Origin: Arthrobacter sp. EPSL27
GTDB lineage: Bacteria > Actinomycetota > Actinomycetes > Actinomycetales > Micrococcaceae
Reading direction: 5' to 3'
DNA length: 64,000 nt
NCBI RefSeq assembly: GCF_001512305.1
Contig: NZ_LNUT01000005.1
Location: 841,774-905,773 of the forward strand
Part shown: piece after piece, positions 17,931 through 25,754 of the stretch
How the letters are laid out: each line of letters opens with the position of its first letter
Position numbering within the stretch: the first letter of the stretch is position 1
Notes under the pieces: model-generated
The model's database searches: none
The model's input: only the letters and a program-made list of their open reading frames with translations
What the model was told of the DNA's origin: nothing
Made by a program: the position numbers and the translations under genes

Positions 17931-18797
17931 TCAGTCCAGGCTTCCCGGTGGGGCCGGAGCTGCGGCGGCCCCGCCTGAGCGGCTCCACAGCTGCCCGATC
18001 AGGGTGAGGTGGATTACGCGGCCGGTGGTCACTGCGACGAGGAGCACGGACATCAACACAAACAGCCACCCGATGTACGAGAAGGCGAGCCCGAGGACAC
18101 CGAACTGATCGGCGGAGGAGGCGAACGTCCGCGGGAGATACAGGCGCCCCACCACCGCGGCTACGGCGAATCCGAATCCGGCGAGCACTGATCCCGGGAG
18201 GAGTGCCCGCAGGCTGACGCTCCGGTTGATCACGATCCAGGATGCGAACCACCACAGCGCGGACCAGACCGCCACCTCGATGATGAACTCGAGCAATGAC
18301 AAGGCGTCCGCGCCGCGCATGACGTAGCGGGTCATCAGCACGAGGACGAGCCCGATGAGGATCGCGACAATCGCGACGACCCAGCGCCACGCGAAGCGGA
18401 TGGAGGCCTTCGGTGTCTTCCAGATCCTGCGGAAGCACCGCTCGAGAGCTCGGGAGAAGGCGGTCGCGGCGAGGATGAGCAGCAGCGCGCCGAAAACTTG
18501 CGTGAATGTTACCCCTCCAATTGCTTGGGGAATCGACTGCTTCACAAGTTCTGCTGTGTCATCATCGAGGCTGAGGTTCTCAGCGAACATCGCATCCGCC
18601 TCGGGATTCAGGCTCGCTCGCAACGAACCTACGACAATGAGGACCGGCAGGATCGAGGTGAACGCCTGTGCGGCGAGCGTCATTGCTCGATCGAACAGCT
18701 CGAGGTCACGAATGTCACGAAGAACACGCAGCACTAAACGTCCGGCCGTCGAGCGCACGGTGGCCCGCATCAATCGGTTCACCGCCGGCTGAACCAT
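17931..18797 (-). CDS. YihY/BrkB-family membrane protein
   Basis: 288 residues from ATG 18797. Several membrane helices (ILPVLIVVGSL, FGALLLILAATAF, WVVAIVAILIGLVLVLM, FIIEVAVWSALWWFASWIVI, LPGSVLAGFGFAVAAVVG, YIGWLFVLMSVLLVAVT) match the YihY/virulence factor BrkB family, whose role is unsettled. The frame extends to 18971 but the extra N terminus is not family-like. The ribosome-binding site is weak. Likely an inner-membrane protein of unknown transport or envelope function. Confidence 0.7.
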   Translation of the reverse strand: MVQPAVNRLMRATVRSTAGRLVLRVLRDIRDLELFDRAMTLAAQAFTSILPVLIVVGSLRASLNPEADAMFAENLSLDDDTAELVKQSIPQAIGGVTFTQVFGALLLILAATAFSRALERCFRRIWKTPKASIRFAWRWVVAIVAILIGLVLVLMTRYVMRGADALSLLEFIIEVAVWSALWWFASWIVINRSVSLRALLPGSVLAGFGFAVAAVVGRLYLPRTFASSADQFGVLGLAFSYIGWLFVLMSVLLVAVTTGRVIHLTLIGQLWSRSGGAAAAPAPPGSLD

Positions 18798-19066
18798 CGG
18801 AATCACGCATGCCCAACTTCGGCAGACCGGAATGGTCCAGACACCCGGTTCAGGTCGAAGCCGAGGATGACCAACAGCGCCATGACCATCAAGCACCTCC
18901 GAATTCCGGTCGATACACATCACTATCACCGTTCGCAGCGGGCAACGCCAGCCCCCTGGCGTCTGGCCCACAGACGACCGTCTCCCTCGCGACGGATGCG
19001 TCCAGGGTCAGTGGCTGTCCGGGCGATGGGTTGACCTGTGATGCCCCGCGCACGAGAATGCGAACC

Positions 19067-20184
19067 ATGAGGGATCATCGCAGCCCTTCCGAGCCGGTTC
19101 CGTTCACCGCCGATGACTACGCCGCGCGGATGCGGCGGGCGGCCCAGGCCGCCGACGCTGCCGGTCTCGATGGCATCCTGGTCACTCCCGGACCGGACCT
19201 GCTGTACCTCACCGGCTATGCCCCCGTGGCCATCACTGAACGCATCACCATGCTGGTGGTCGCCGTCGACGCGGAGCCCGCCTTGATCGTTCCGAGGCTC
19301 GAGAGGCCCGATGCGGAAGCGGCCGCCGGTGCCTCGATTCTGCGGATCACCGACTGGACCGACGGGAGTGACCCCTATACGGAATCTGCGGCGCTGATGG
19401 CCGGCTCCGGGCGTTATGCCGTCTCTGACTCGGCCTGCAGGATCGGCTGCCCCAGTCGTCCTATGTTTCGATGACGACCGCCCTGCCCATGCTTCGGGCG
19501 ATCAAGGATGACGCCGAGATCGAACGGCTTGCGGCGGCCGGAGCGGCCGCGGACCAGGCGTACGAGGAGATCGTCAACGTGCGGTTCGCCGGGCGCAGCG
19601 AGACCGACGTCGGCTCTGATCTCGCCGCCCTGCTTCGCCGGTTCGGTCATTCGCAGGTGGACTTCACCGTCGTCGGTTCGGGTCCGAACGGAGCCAACCC
19701 TCACCACGAGATCGGGCCGCGGATCATTGAGGACGGCGACATGGTGGTGCTCGACTTCGGCGGCCTCAAACACGGCTACGGATCAGACACGACGCGGACG
19801 GTGCATGTCGGCGAACCCACCGCCGAGGAGCGCGAGGTTCACGACGTTGTCAGACAGGCGCAGCAGGCCGGGTTCGAGGCCGTGCGGCCGGGCGTCGAGT
19901 GCCAGGAGATCGATCGCGTGTCCCGGGCGGTGATCACTGAAGCCGGCTACGGCGACTACTTCATTCACCGCGTCGGGCACGGAATCGGACTGACAACACA
20001 CGAGCCGCCGTACATGGTTGAGGGCGAAACCCAGGTCCTCCACCCCGGCATGTGCTTCTCAATCGAGCCCGGAATCTACCTGCCGGGCAGGTTCGGCGTG
20101 AGGATCGAGGACATTGTGACGGTCGTTCCCGACGGCGGACGCCGACTCAACCAGACCCCGCACGAGATGAGAATCGTCCACTAG
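19067..20184 (+). pseudogene. M24-family Xaa-Pro peptidase, frameshifted
   Basis: Two frames together make one creatinase/prolidase-type M24 protein. The first (ATG 19067, or 19058, to a stop at 19472-19474) encodes the N-terminal domain and breaks off after YAVSDSA. The second carries on with DRLPQSSYVS and MTTALPMLRAIKDD from about 19440 and runs to 20184 with the whole catalytic domain. The five expected metal ligands are all there: Asp in VVLDFGG, Asp in GSDTT, His in VGHGIGL, Glu in SIEPGIY and Glu in RIEDIV. Family proteins usually have about seven more residues (a WA-HLL-like stretch) at the break, so a small out-of-frame deletion is likely. The second part might still be translated from ATG 19471. 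Confidence 0.75.
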
Positions 20185-20223
20185 AAAACCAACGCGGTCC
20201 ACAACCTGACCGGCCAACCCCGC

Positions 20224-20303
20224 TGGGCGTTACCCGGTCCGCCGTAGTCAGCCACTCCCCCACAACCGAAATGGACTGTCCAGGACACCAAACCTGAAAG
20301 TCA
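20224..20303. repeat. Dispersed intergenic repeat, copy A
   Basis: About 80 bp sharing blocks ACCCGG, GCCGTAGTCAGCC, ACACAACCGAA-like and GTCC-GGAC-CCA with the segment at 25104-25190, in the same order and orientation. It follows the broken M24 gene. No coding sense was seen. Confidence 0.65.
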
Positions 20304-20397
20304 TGTCGACTCGGAGGCGAGGATGCACGAACTCTTGACTTTGGAAAAGGACTAGGAAGGATCACTGACGCGGGCTCGGCGGGTTCTAGGGAAGGGC

Positions 20398-21132
20398 CTA
20401 GTGAAGGCCCATAGCGTTGCGTACTTCATCCAGGATGTGGTGCATGGCAGTCTCGGCTGCTGTCGCGTCCCCGCCGGCGACGGCGGCGGCCACGTCCTCG
20501 TGGGCGTCGAGGGCTTCGGGTCTGGGTTTGAAGGGCATGAGGCCCTGCCGGGTGCGGCTGGTGAGCACCTCCGCCACCATGCCTTCCAGGGCCAGGAACA
20601 TCTCATTGCCGCAGCTCTGCAGCAGCAGGCAATGGAATTCGATGTCTGCCGCCAGGAATGCCTCAAGCTCCCCGGCGTCCCCGAGCCGGCGCAGATCCGC
20701 GGCCAGCGACGTCAGCTTTGCCCGCTCGGCGGCGCTCGCCCGGCGGGCGGCGCCGGCTGCAGCAATAGGTTCGACGGCGATGCGCAGCTCGGTGAGGCTG
20801 CTGTACTGGATCTCGCGCCGGTCTGAGGCGAGCCGCCAGCGCACGAGCTTGGGGTCAAAGACATTCCAGAGCCGGCGCTCCTGCACCACGATGCCCACCC
20901 GCCTGCGCGAGTACACCAGGTTCATGGACTCGAGGACCTTCATAGTGTCGCGTGCCACGGTCCGGGAAATGCCGTATTCCTGCTGGATTCCCTCAAGGGT
21001 AAGCCGGCTTCCCGGCGGTAATTCGCCGGAAGCAATGGCAACGCCAACCGCCTCCAAAACGCGTTCAGTCATCGCCGGGGAGGCCCCGCCGTCGTGCGCG
21101 TTGCCCGCGTCCTGTGCTGTCGCCGTCGACAT
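20398..21132 (-). CDS. gntR: GntR/FadR-family regulator, probable gluconate repressor
   Basis: 244 residues: N-terminal GntR winged helix (RLTLEGIQQEYGISRTVARDTMKVLESMNLV, about 43-75) and a C-terminal all-helical FCD ligand domain with metal-type residues (D..H in ADIEFHCLLL and DAHEDVAAAV, late HH in AMHHIL). Divergent from gntK-gntP, so most likely a gluconate- or gluconate-6-phosphate-responsive repressor of those genes. Confidence 0.85.
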   Translation of the reverse strand: MSTATAQDAGNAHDGGASPAMTERVLEAVGVAIASGELPPGSRLTLEGIQQEYGISRTVARDTMKVLESMNLVYSRRRVGIVVQERRLWNVFDPKLVRWRLASDRREIQYSSLTELRIAVEPIAAAGAARRASAAERAKLTSLAADLRRLGDAGELEAFLAADIEFHCLLLQSCGNEMFLALEGMVAEVLTSRTRQGLMPFKPRPEALDAHEDVAAAVAGGDATAAETAMHHILDEVRNAMGLH

Positions 21133-21199
21133 CTTTCCTGCCTTCCTCTGCGCCTGCGCGCACCTCCAGCTTACTCAAAAGAAGCGAAAGATATGACTT

Positions 21200-21246
21200 T
21201 TGACACACAAAGGTAGTATCTATTTGGTGAAAAGGTGCTACCTTTT
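21200..21246 (+). promoter_or_regulatory. gnt control region with GntR-type operator
   Basis: TTGACA at 21200-21205 is a probable -35 box, but no good -10 box was seen. A perfect inverted repeat AAAAGGT-GCT-ACCTTTT lies at 21230-21246 and has the GT-N3-AC core common in GntR-family sites. A weaker half-conserved copy (AAAGGT-AGT-ATCT) is centred 22 bp upstream, two helical turns away. Confidence 0.55.
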
Positions 21247-21321
21247 TCCAGGCGCACCTCCCCGGCGATGCGCGATGAGCGTTCTTCACTAAGCCAACGG
21301 CGTCTTCTTCGGAGGTAAAAC

Positions 21322-21858
21322 ATGCAGTATCCCACCACGCACCTGGTGGTGATGGGCGTTGCCGGTTCCGGCAAGTCCACCATTGCGGCAGCTCTCTCCC
21401 AGCAGCTGGGCTGGGCATGTGCGGAAGCCGACGAGTTCCATCCGCAGACCAACATCCAGAAAATGAGCCAAGGCATTCCCCTGCAGGACGAGGACCGCTG
21501 GCCCTGGCTGCAGCAGATCCAGAACTGGATGACCACCCAGGCCAAGGCTGGCAAAAGCACAGTGCTCACCTGCTCCGCCCTCAAGCAGAGGTACCGGCAG
21601 CTGCTCGCCCAGGCGGAGGGCCGCGTCTTGTTCCTGCACCTCCACGGCGAAGCGGACCTGATTGGCCAGCGCATGCAGGGCCGCGAAGGGCACTTCATGC
21701 CGCCCACGCTCCTGCCCAGCCAGCTGGCAACCCTGGAACCGCTGAGCGACGACGAACTCGCCACCGGAAGCCTCCGCCTGGACATCTCCAAATCCCCTGA
21801 AGAGCTCGTGAGCACCATCGTCGCCTCGCTGAAGCTCCCGGCCGCGCCCGCGTCCTAA
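21322..21858 (+). CDS. gntK: Gluconokinase
   Basis: 178 residues, the usual size of GntK/IdnK-type gluconokinase. The P-loop is GVAGSGKS at 12-19; EADEFHPQTNIQKMSQGIPLQDEDRWPWL contains the family substrate and lid motifs, and CSALKQRYRQLL is typical. It phosphorylates D-gluconate to 6-phosphogluconate with ATP, feeding the pentose phosphate pathway. It is followed 38 bp later by the permease gene. Confidence 0.93.
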   Translation: MQYPTTHLVVMGVAGSGKSTIAAALSQQLGWACAEADEFHPQTNIQKMSQGIPLQDEDRWPWLQQIQNWMTTQAKAGKSTVLTCSALKQRYRQLLAQAEGRVLFLHLHGEADLIGQRMQGREGHFMPPTLLPSQLATLEPLSDDELATGSLRLDISKSPEELVSTIVASLKLPAAPAS

Positions 21859-21896
21859 CCTTTCCACCCCCAACCATCCAGTTTCAAAGGAGAACC

Positions 21897-23300
21897 ATGG
21901 TCATCGAAGGATGGACCCAAACGATGGGAGCAGGCCCCCTGCTGCTCATCGCCGCGGCCGCGATCGCCGCGCTGCTGTTCCTGATCATCAAGCTTCGTAT
22001 GCACGCGCTGCTCGCGCTGATCCTCATCAGCCTCGCAACCGCCTTCGCCACGGGCATCCCCGCCAACCAGGTGGTGCCCGTACTGATCAACGGCTTCGGC
22101 ACAACCCTGGGCACAGTGGCGCTCCTCGTGGGACTTGGCGCAATGCTCGGCCGCATCGTGGAAACCAGCGGCGGCGCCAAGGTCCTGGCCGACTACCTGA
22201 TCGGCCTCTTCGGCGAAAAGCGTGCCCCTTTCGCGCTAGGCATTGCGTCCCTGATTTTCGGCTTTCCCATCTTCTTCGACGCCGGCCTGATGGTCATGCT
22301 GCCTGTCATCTTCGCCGTCGCCCACCGCCTCGGCGGGGGTGTGCTCCGCTACGGCCTGCCCGCCGCCGGCGCATTCTCCGTAATGCACATCTTCCTGCCG
22401 CCGCATCCAGGGCCGGTATCCGCATCCGCCTTTTTCGAAGCCAACGTTGGCTTGGTAACCCTTGCCGGCCTCATCGTCGTCATCCCCACCTGGTACGTCA
22501 CCGCCTACCTCTTCGGCCTGTACATGGGCAAGAAGCTCGTGCTGCCGGTTCCGGAAATCCTGGGCCACGCCAGCGCCGAAGCCGAGAGCCACCCGCCGCG
22601 CTTCCGCACTATTGTGGGACTGCTGCTCCTGCCGCTGGTCCTGATCTTCATGAACACCGGGCTGAACACGCTGGCCGCCTCCGGTGTGTTGAGTGAAGGC
22701 GTCAAGGACGAGCAGTGGTTCCAGATCCTGCGCACCCTCGGTGAAACCCCGGTGGCCCTGCTGATTTCCGTGATCGTGGCCATATACGTTCTTGGCCTCA
22801 GGCGCGGCAAGGATGCAGGTGCGCTGGAGAAACTGCTCGAATCCTCCCTGGGCCCGGTCTGCTCCGTCATCCTGATCACCGGTGCCGGCGGCATGTTCGG
22901 CGGCGTCCTGCGCACCTCCGGCATCGGCACCGCACTTTCCGATGTCCTGGGTGACCTGGGCATCCCGCTCATCCTGGCCGGCTTCCTGATCGCAGCCATC
23001 CTGCGCATCGCGCAGGGTTCCGCCACCGTGGCGCTGACAACCACCGCGGGCTTGATCGCCCCGGCCGTGGCGCTGGCAGGACTGAACGAAATGCAGGTCG
23101 CCGCCATGGTCATCGCCGTCGCCGCGGGTTCCGTGGTGGTTTCCCACGTCAACGACTCCGGCTTCTGGCTGGTGGGCCGCTTCTTCGGGATGGACGTCAA
23201 GACCACCCTGAAGACCTGGACCGTAATGGAAACCCTCATCGGCGTCATGGGCTTCGCCATCGCCGCCGTGATCTTCCTCCTTGCCGGGCTGGCAGGTTAG
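21897..23300 (+). CDS. gntP: Gluconate permease GntP family
   Basis: 467 residues, about 12-14 membrane helices, of the GntP gluconate:proton symporter family. Typical stretches are FGFPIFFDAGLMVMLPVIF, HIFLPPHPGP and VVSHVNDSGFWLVGRFFGM. It imports gluconate for GntK. Transcribed with gntK from the region at 21133-21321. AAGGAGAACC precedes ATG 21897. Confidence 0.93.
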   Translation: MVIEGWTQTMGAGPLLLIAAAAIAALLFLIIKLRMHALLALILISLATAFATGIPANQVVPVLINGFGTTLGTVALLVGLGAMLGRIVETSGGAKVLADYLIGLFGEKRAPFALGIASLIFGFPIFFDAGLMVMLPVIFAVAHRLGGGVLRYGLPAAGAFSVMHIFLPPHPGPVSASAFFEANVGLVTLAGLIVVIPTWYVTAYLFGLYMGKKLVLPVPEILGHASAEAESHPPRFRTIVGLLLLPLVLIFMNTGLNTLAASGVLSEGVKDEQWFQILRTLGETPVALLISVIVAIYVLGLRRGKDAGALEKLLESSLGPVCSVILITGAGGMFGGVLRTSGIGTALSDVLGDLGIPLILAGFLIAAILRIAQGSATVALTTTAGLIAPAVALAGLNEMQVAAMVIAVAAGSVVVSHVNDSGFWLVGRFFGMDVKTTLKTWTVMETLIGVMGFAIAAVIFLLAGLAG

Positions 23301-23318
23301 CGTCGAGAAAACTCACTG

Positions 23319-23337
23319 GCGGGCGCCCGCTTTTATT
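23319..23337 (+). terminator. Possible terminator after gntP
   Basis: GCGGGCGCCCGC (23319-23330) is a perfect palindrome followed by TTTTATT. The loop is minimal, so the stem would be short. The remaining bases to 23539 show no recognisable feature. Confidence 0.5.
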
Positions 23338-23539
23338 GAAATGGTCCCTGAAAGTTGGACTGGCTGAATGGATCCTAAGCCGCGAGGGCCTGGGAGGTGT
23401 CCGTAAACCGCTCGGACGACTGGGCCCTGCTCCCCGCCCAGCACAGCCCGGTCAGCCGGGCGGGCGCGGACCGGTTGCGGCGCCGTGACGGAGCGATCGA
23501 CGAGGGAGGCGTCCCGGACGGCCGGCCCGCCGGAAGTCG

Positions 23540-25024
23540 TTAGGTGTCGTGTCCCGCCGGTCTCGTGGGAAGGATGCGAGGGGGTGGCGAGGGCTCCTCG
23601 ACGCGGATGGGCAGCTCGTCGTCCCCCCGAAGAATGGCGCGGAGCAGCCGCCGCTCCTCCCACCTGAGCGACCTGAGCGCGTGGCCGCGCCGCAGTACCA
23701 GACCCCCGTTCCGGGTGGCGTACCGCTTCTGCAGATCTCCCAGCTCCTCGGCTCGCAGCAGCGCGACCGTGCTACCCGCAGCCGAGTCGACCACGCGGAC
23801 CAGCGAGGAGGGTCCCCTCAGATCGGTCGCAACTACGCGCCGCTCGCTCTCGGCGAGGATTGTCTTCTGCGCTGCGCGTGTCACGACCAAGGGACGGGAT
23901 GGCCCGTCCAGCAGTCCGGTCAGCACGTCCGCCGCAGCGTCAGGGCGGCCCGTTCTCCGCGCCGCCGCCTGCATCCGCTGAAGTCGACCCGGCTCCCGCA
24001 GCACCTCGTCGATCTTCCAGCCGATCGTCGCGGGAGTGTTGCAGCGGACCGCTGCCCCCTGCTCCATCAGGTAATCGCCGTTGCGAACCTCCTGCCCCGG
24101 GATGGGGTTCACAAGCACCATGGGCAGCCCTACAGCCATGCACTCCGACGCCGACAGCCCGCCCGGCTTGCCCACAAACAGGTCGGCGCTGCGCAGCAGC
24201 TGCGGCATCTCCGCCGTGAAGCCGAGCACGCGGTAGCGGTCGCCAGCGGGCGCCACCAGCTCCTCGATACGCTGCCGTAGCGCATCGTTACGTCCGCACA
24301 CTACCGTGGCAGTGAAGGACGAGCGCATGTGCAGCGTCTGCCGCACGACGGAGACGGCATAGTCGCCGCCAGTCGCGCCCGCCGAGATCAGCAGCTTCGG
24401 GGGGTCGTTTGCATCGCGCGCAGGCGCTACGTTCAGCTGGGTGGCGATCGGGATGCCCGTGGCCGCGACGCGGTCGGGGGGCAAACCCAGCGCCATCAGT
24501 TCAACCCTCCCCTCCTCCCTGGCCAGGAAGAGCGCGTGGAACGCGCCCGTAAGCCATAGGCCCTGGAAGTCGTAGTCCGTCGTGACGACGGCGGTCCTCG
24601 CGTCAATCACGCCGCGAAGGAGCAGTGACGCCAGCAGTTGGGCTGGCAGGAAGTGCGTGCACACGATCGCGGTCGGCCGGAATCGCTTGATCGCACCGAT
24701 CACTGGAAGGGCGTTCACCCGTGTCCACGGGTCTACTGGGCCCCGGCGCCGGAACGGACGGTCGTTGATGTCGTAGCCCCACTCGATCAGCCAGGGCAAG
24801 TCCTCGACCAGGACGAAGTAACCCTTGCCCAGCAGTGTGCGGTAGAGCACGCTGCTCACCTGCAGCACATCCAGCACCTGCACTTCGTCGATGTCGGCGC
24901 GCGCGGCACACGCCTGCTGCACCGCCGCCGCGGCGCTGTTGTGCCCCGCTCCTACCCCTGCTGACAGGATAAGTACGCGCTCCCTCCCAGCGGCGTCGGG
25001 GCCTCGTGCCGACGTTCTGCGCAT
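23540..25024 (-). CDS. MGDG synthase/UgtP-type glycosyltransferase
   Basis: 494 residues of GT-B fold, GT28-like. The N-terminal domain begins ILSAGVGAGHNSAAAAVQQA, the signature of monogalactosyldiacylglycerol synthase and processive diacylglycerol glucosyltransferases; the C-terminal half has SADLFVGKPGGLSASECMAVGLPMVLVNP, the nucleotide-sugar site. Probably transfers sugar to a membrane lipid. About 110 extra C-terminal residues, Arg-rich and ending in SPPPRILPTRPAG, go beyond the core and were not recognised. No clear ribosome-binding site is seen before ATG 25024. Acceptor and sugar are unknown. Confidence 0.82.
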   Translation of the reverse strand: MRRTSARGPDAAGRERVLILSAGVGAGHNSAAAAVQQACAARADIDEVQVLDVLQVSSVLYRTLLGKGYFVLVEDLPWLIEWGYDINDRPFRRRGPVDPWTRVNALPVIGAIKRFRPTAIVCTHFLPAQLLASLLLRGVIDARTAVVTTDYDFQGLWLTGAFHALFLAREEGRVELMALGLPPDRVAATGIPIATQLNVAPARDANDPPKLLISAGATGGDYAVSVVRQTLHMRSSFTATVVCGRNDALRQRIEELVAPAGDRYRVLGFTAEMPQLLRSADLFVGKPGGLSASECMAVGLPMVLVNPIPGQEVRNGDYLMEQGAAVRCNTPATIGWKIDEVLREPGRLQRMQAAARRTGRPDAAADVLTGLLDGPSRPLVVTRAAQKTILAESERRVVATDLRGPSSLVRVVDSAAGSTVALLRAEELGDLQKRYATRNGGLVLRRGHALRSLRWEERRLLRAILRGDDELPIRVEEPSPPPRILPTRPAGHDT

Positions 25025-25103
25025 GAAGAGAGTTTAGCGGGAGCTGTGAACGCGAAACCCAACGGAAGGACGAACGAGGATGAACACCCAGAACGCACCC
25101 CGC

Positions 25104-25190
25104 AGGGCGGCACCCGGGCTGCCGTAGTCAGCCCGCTCACCTACACAACCGAATAGGCCGGTCCGGGACGCCACACACCCGGAACATCAG
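25104..25190. repeat. Dispersed intergenic repeat, copy B
   Basis: Second copy of the repeat at 20224-20303, about 4.9 kb away in the same orientation. GCCGTAGTCAGCC at 25121-25133 and ACACAACCGAA at about 25143-25153 are the best-kept blocks. It lies just upstream of the glycosyltransferase start and next to the tRNA-Leu fragment region. Confidence 0.65.
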
Positions 25191-25203
25191 ATCAGTGGCG
25201 AGA

Positions 25204-25222
25204 GTGTGGACACTGTCCACAC
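25204..25222. repeat. 19-bp perfect palindrome, copy 1
   Basis: GTGTGGACACTGTCCACAC is a perfect 9-1-9 inverted repeat. An identical copy lies at 25376-25394. Together they bracket the tRNA-Leu fragment. Candidate protein-binding site or remnant of an integrated element. Confidence 0.85.
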
Positions 25223-25258
25223 GAAGAAACACCAGAAAAGGCCCTGACCTGCAGAAAT

Positions 25259-25283
25259 CTTGTGCCCGAGGTGGGACTCGAAC
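25259..25283 (-). other. 3' fragment of a tRNA-Leu gene (possible att site)
   Basis: Read on the minus strand the segment gives the T-loop GGTTCGAGTC, the 3' T-stem strand CCACC and an acceptor strand CTCGGGCA, the 3' end of a leucine-type tRNA. Upstream bases do not form the rest of a tRNA: no 5' T-stem, anticodon arm or D arm is present. Such 3' tRNA ends are left as attachment sites by integrating elements. The tRNA type is assigned from the acceptor sequence by recall. Confidence 0.6.
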
Positions 25284-25375
25284 CGGGTTCCAGCCCCTGC
25301 AAACACTGGACTCCCGCCGAAACATACGGAATCCGGCCCAGTCCGGCACCGATACGACCCAGTCCGTGACCCAAA

Positions 25376-25394
25376 GTGTGGACACTGTCCACAC
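25376..25394. repeat. 19-bp perfect palindrome, copy 2
   Basis: Identical to 25204-25222, 172 bp away, on the other side of the tRNA-Leu fragment. Confidence 0.85.
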
Positions 25395-25423
25395 CCCCAA
25401 TTCTCCCCGCTAAAGGCACCCAG

Positions 25424-25450
25424 CCGCACCCCCGCATGGACGGGGTGCGG
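25424..25450 (+). terminator. GC-rich hairpin in the tRNA-fragment region
   Basis: CCGCACCCC (25424-25432) pairs with GGGGTGCGG (25442-25450) and is followed by CATTTCTCT on the plus strand. Intrinsic terminator-like, with no intact gene upstream. Confidence 0.5.
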
Positions 25451-25459
25451 CATTTCTCT

Positions 25460-25578
25460 GTCTCGACAAAGTTGAAGAAGCCGTAGGACTCCACGTGCGG
25501 CAGCAACCTGGTCATGACCTCGCTCATTGCGGGCTCTTGGGCAGACCGCGCAGGGCTGTCCGTCGCTAGGCTTCTCAT
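25460..25578 (-). pseudogene. Truncated unknown gene, 5' end only
   Basis: ATG 25578 has an excellent GGAGGTGG 7 bases upstream and starts MRSLATDSPARSAQEP, continuing through MSEVMTRLLPHVESYGFFNFVE. After about 25460 the frame runs into the hairpin, palindromes and tRNA fragment and no longer looks like coding sequence. This is probably the start of a gene cut by an integration or deletion. Function not recognised. Confidence 0.4.
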
Positions 25579-25684
25579 AACGCTTCCACCTCCGTTCATC
25601 CCTTCATGGTCCGCAGCGTCGAGAGCCGCATGACCGGGGAGTGCCCCTCAGAACCTCTCCCCCGATGCCAGAACCAAGCGCGCA

Positions 25685-25725
25685 GCAAAGGGCCTCCCAT
25701 CTTGCGAGGACGGGAGACCCTTTGC
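25685..25725. terminator. Hairpin downstream of the semialdehyde dehydrogenase gene
   Basis: Arms 25685-25698 and 25712-25725 (GCAAAGGGCCTCCC against GGGAGACCCTTTGC) pair with one mismatch around a 13-base loop. It lies 30 bp after the stop of the minus-strand dehydrogenase gene. Confidence 0.6.
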
Positions 25726-25754
25726 GGTCTGGGGTCTAAGTCGACCGCCGCGGG

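Noticed and set aside
20322..20354. 10-codon frame MHELLTLEKD preceded by a GGAGG-like site
   Set aside because: Too short to support, with no neighbour that suggests a leader peptide and no hairpin after it.
23540..25024. MurG-like peptidoglycan glycosyltransferase reading
   Set aside because: The GHNSAA N terminus and overall layout fit MGDG synthase/UgtP better than MurG, which is normally in the division cluster.
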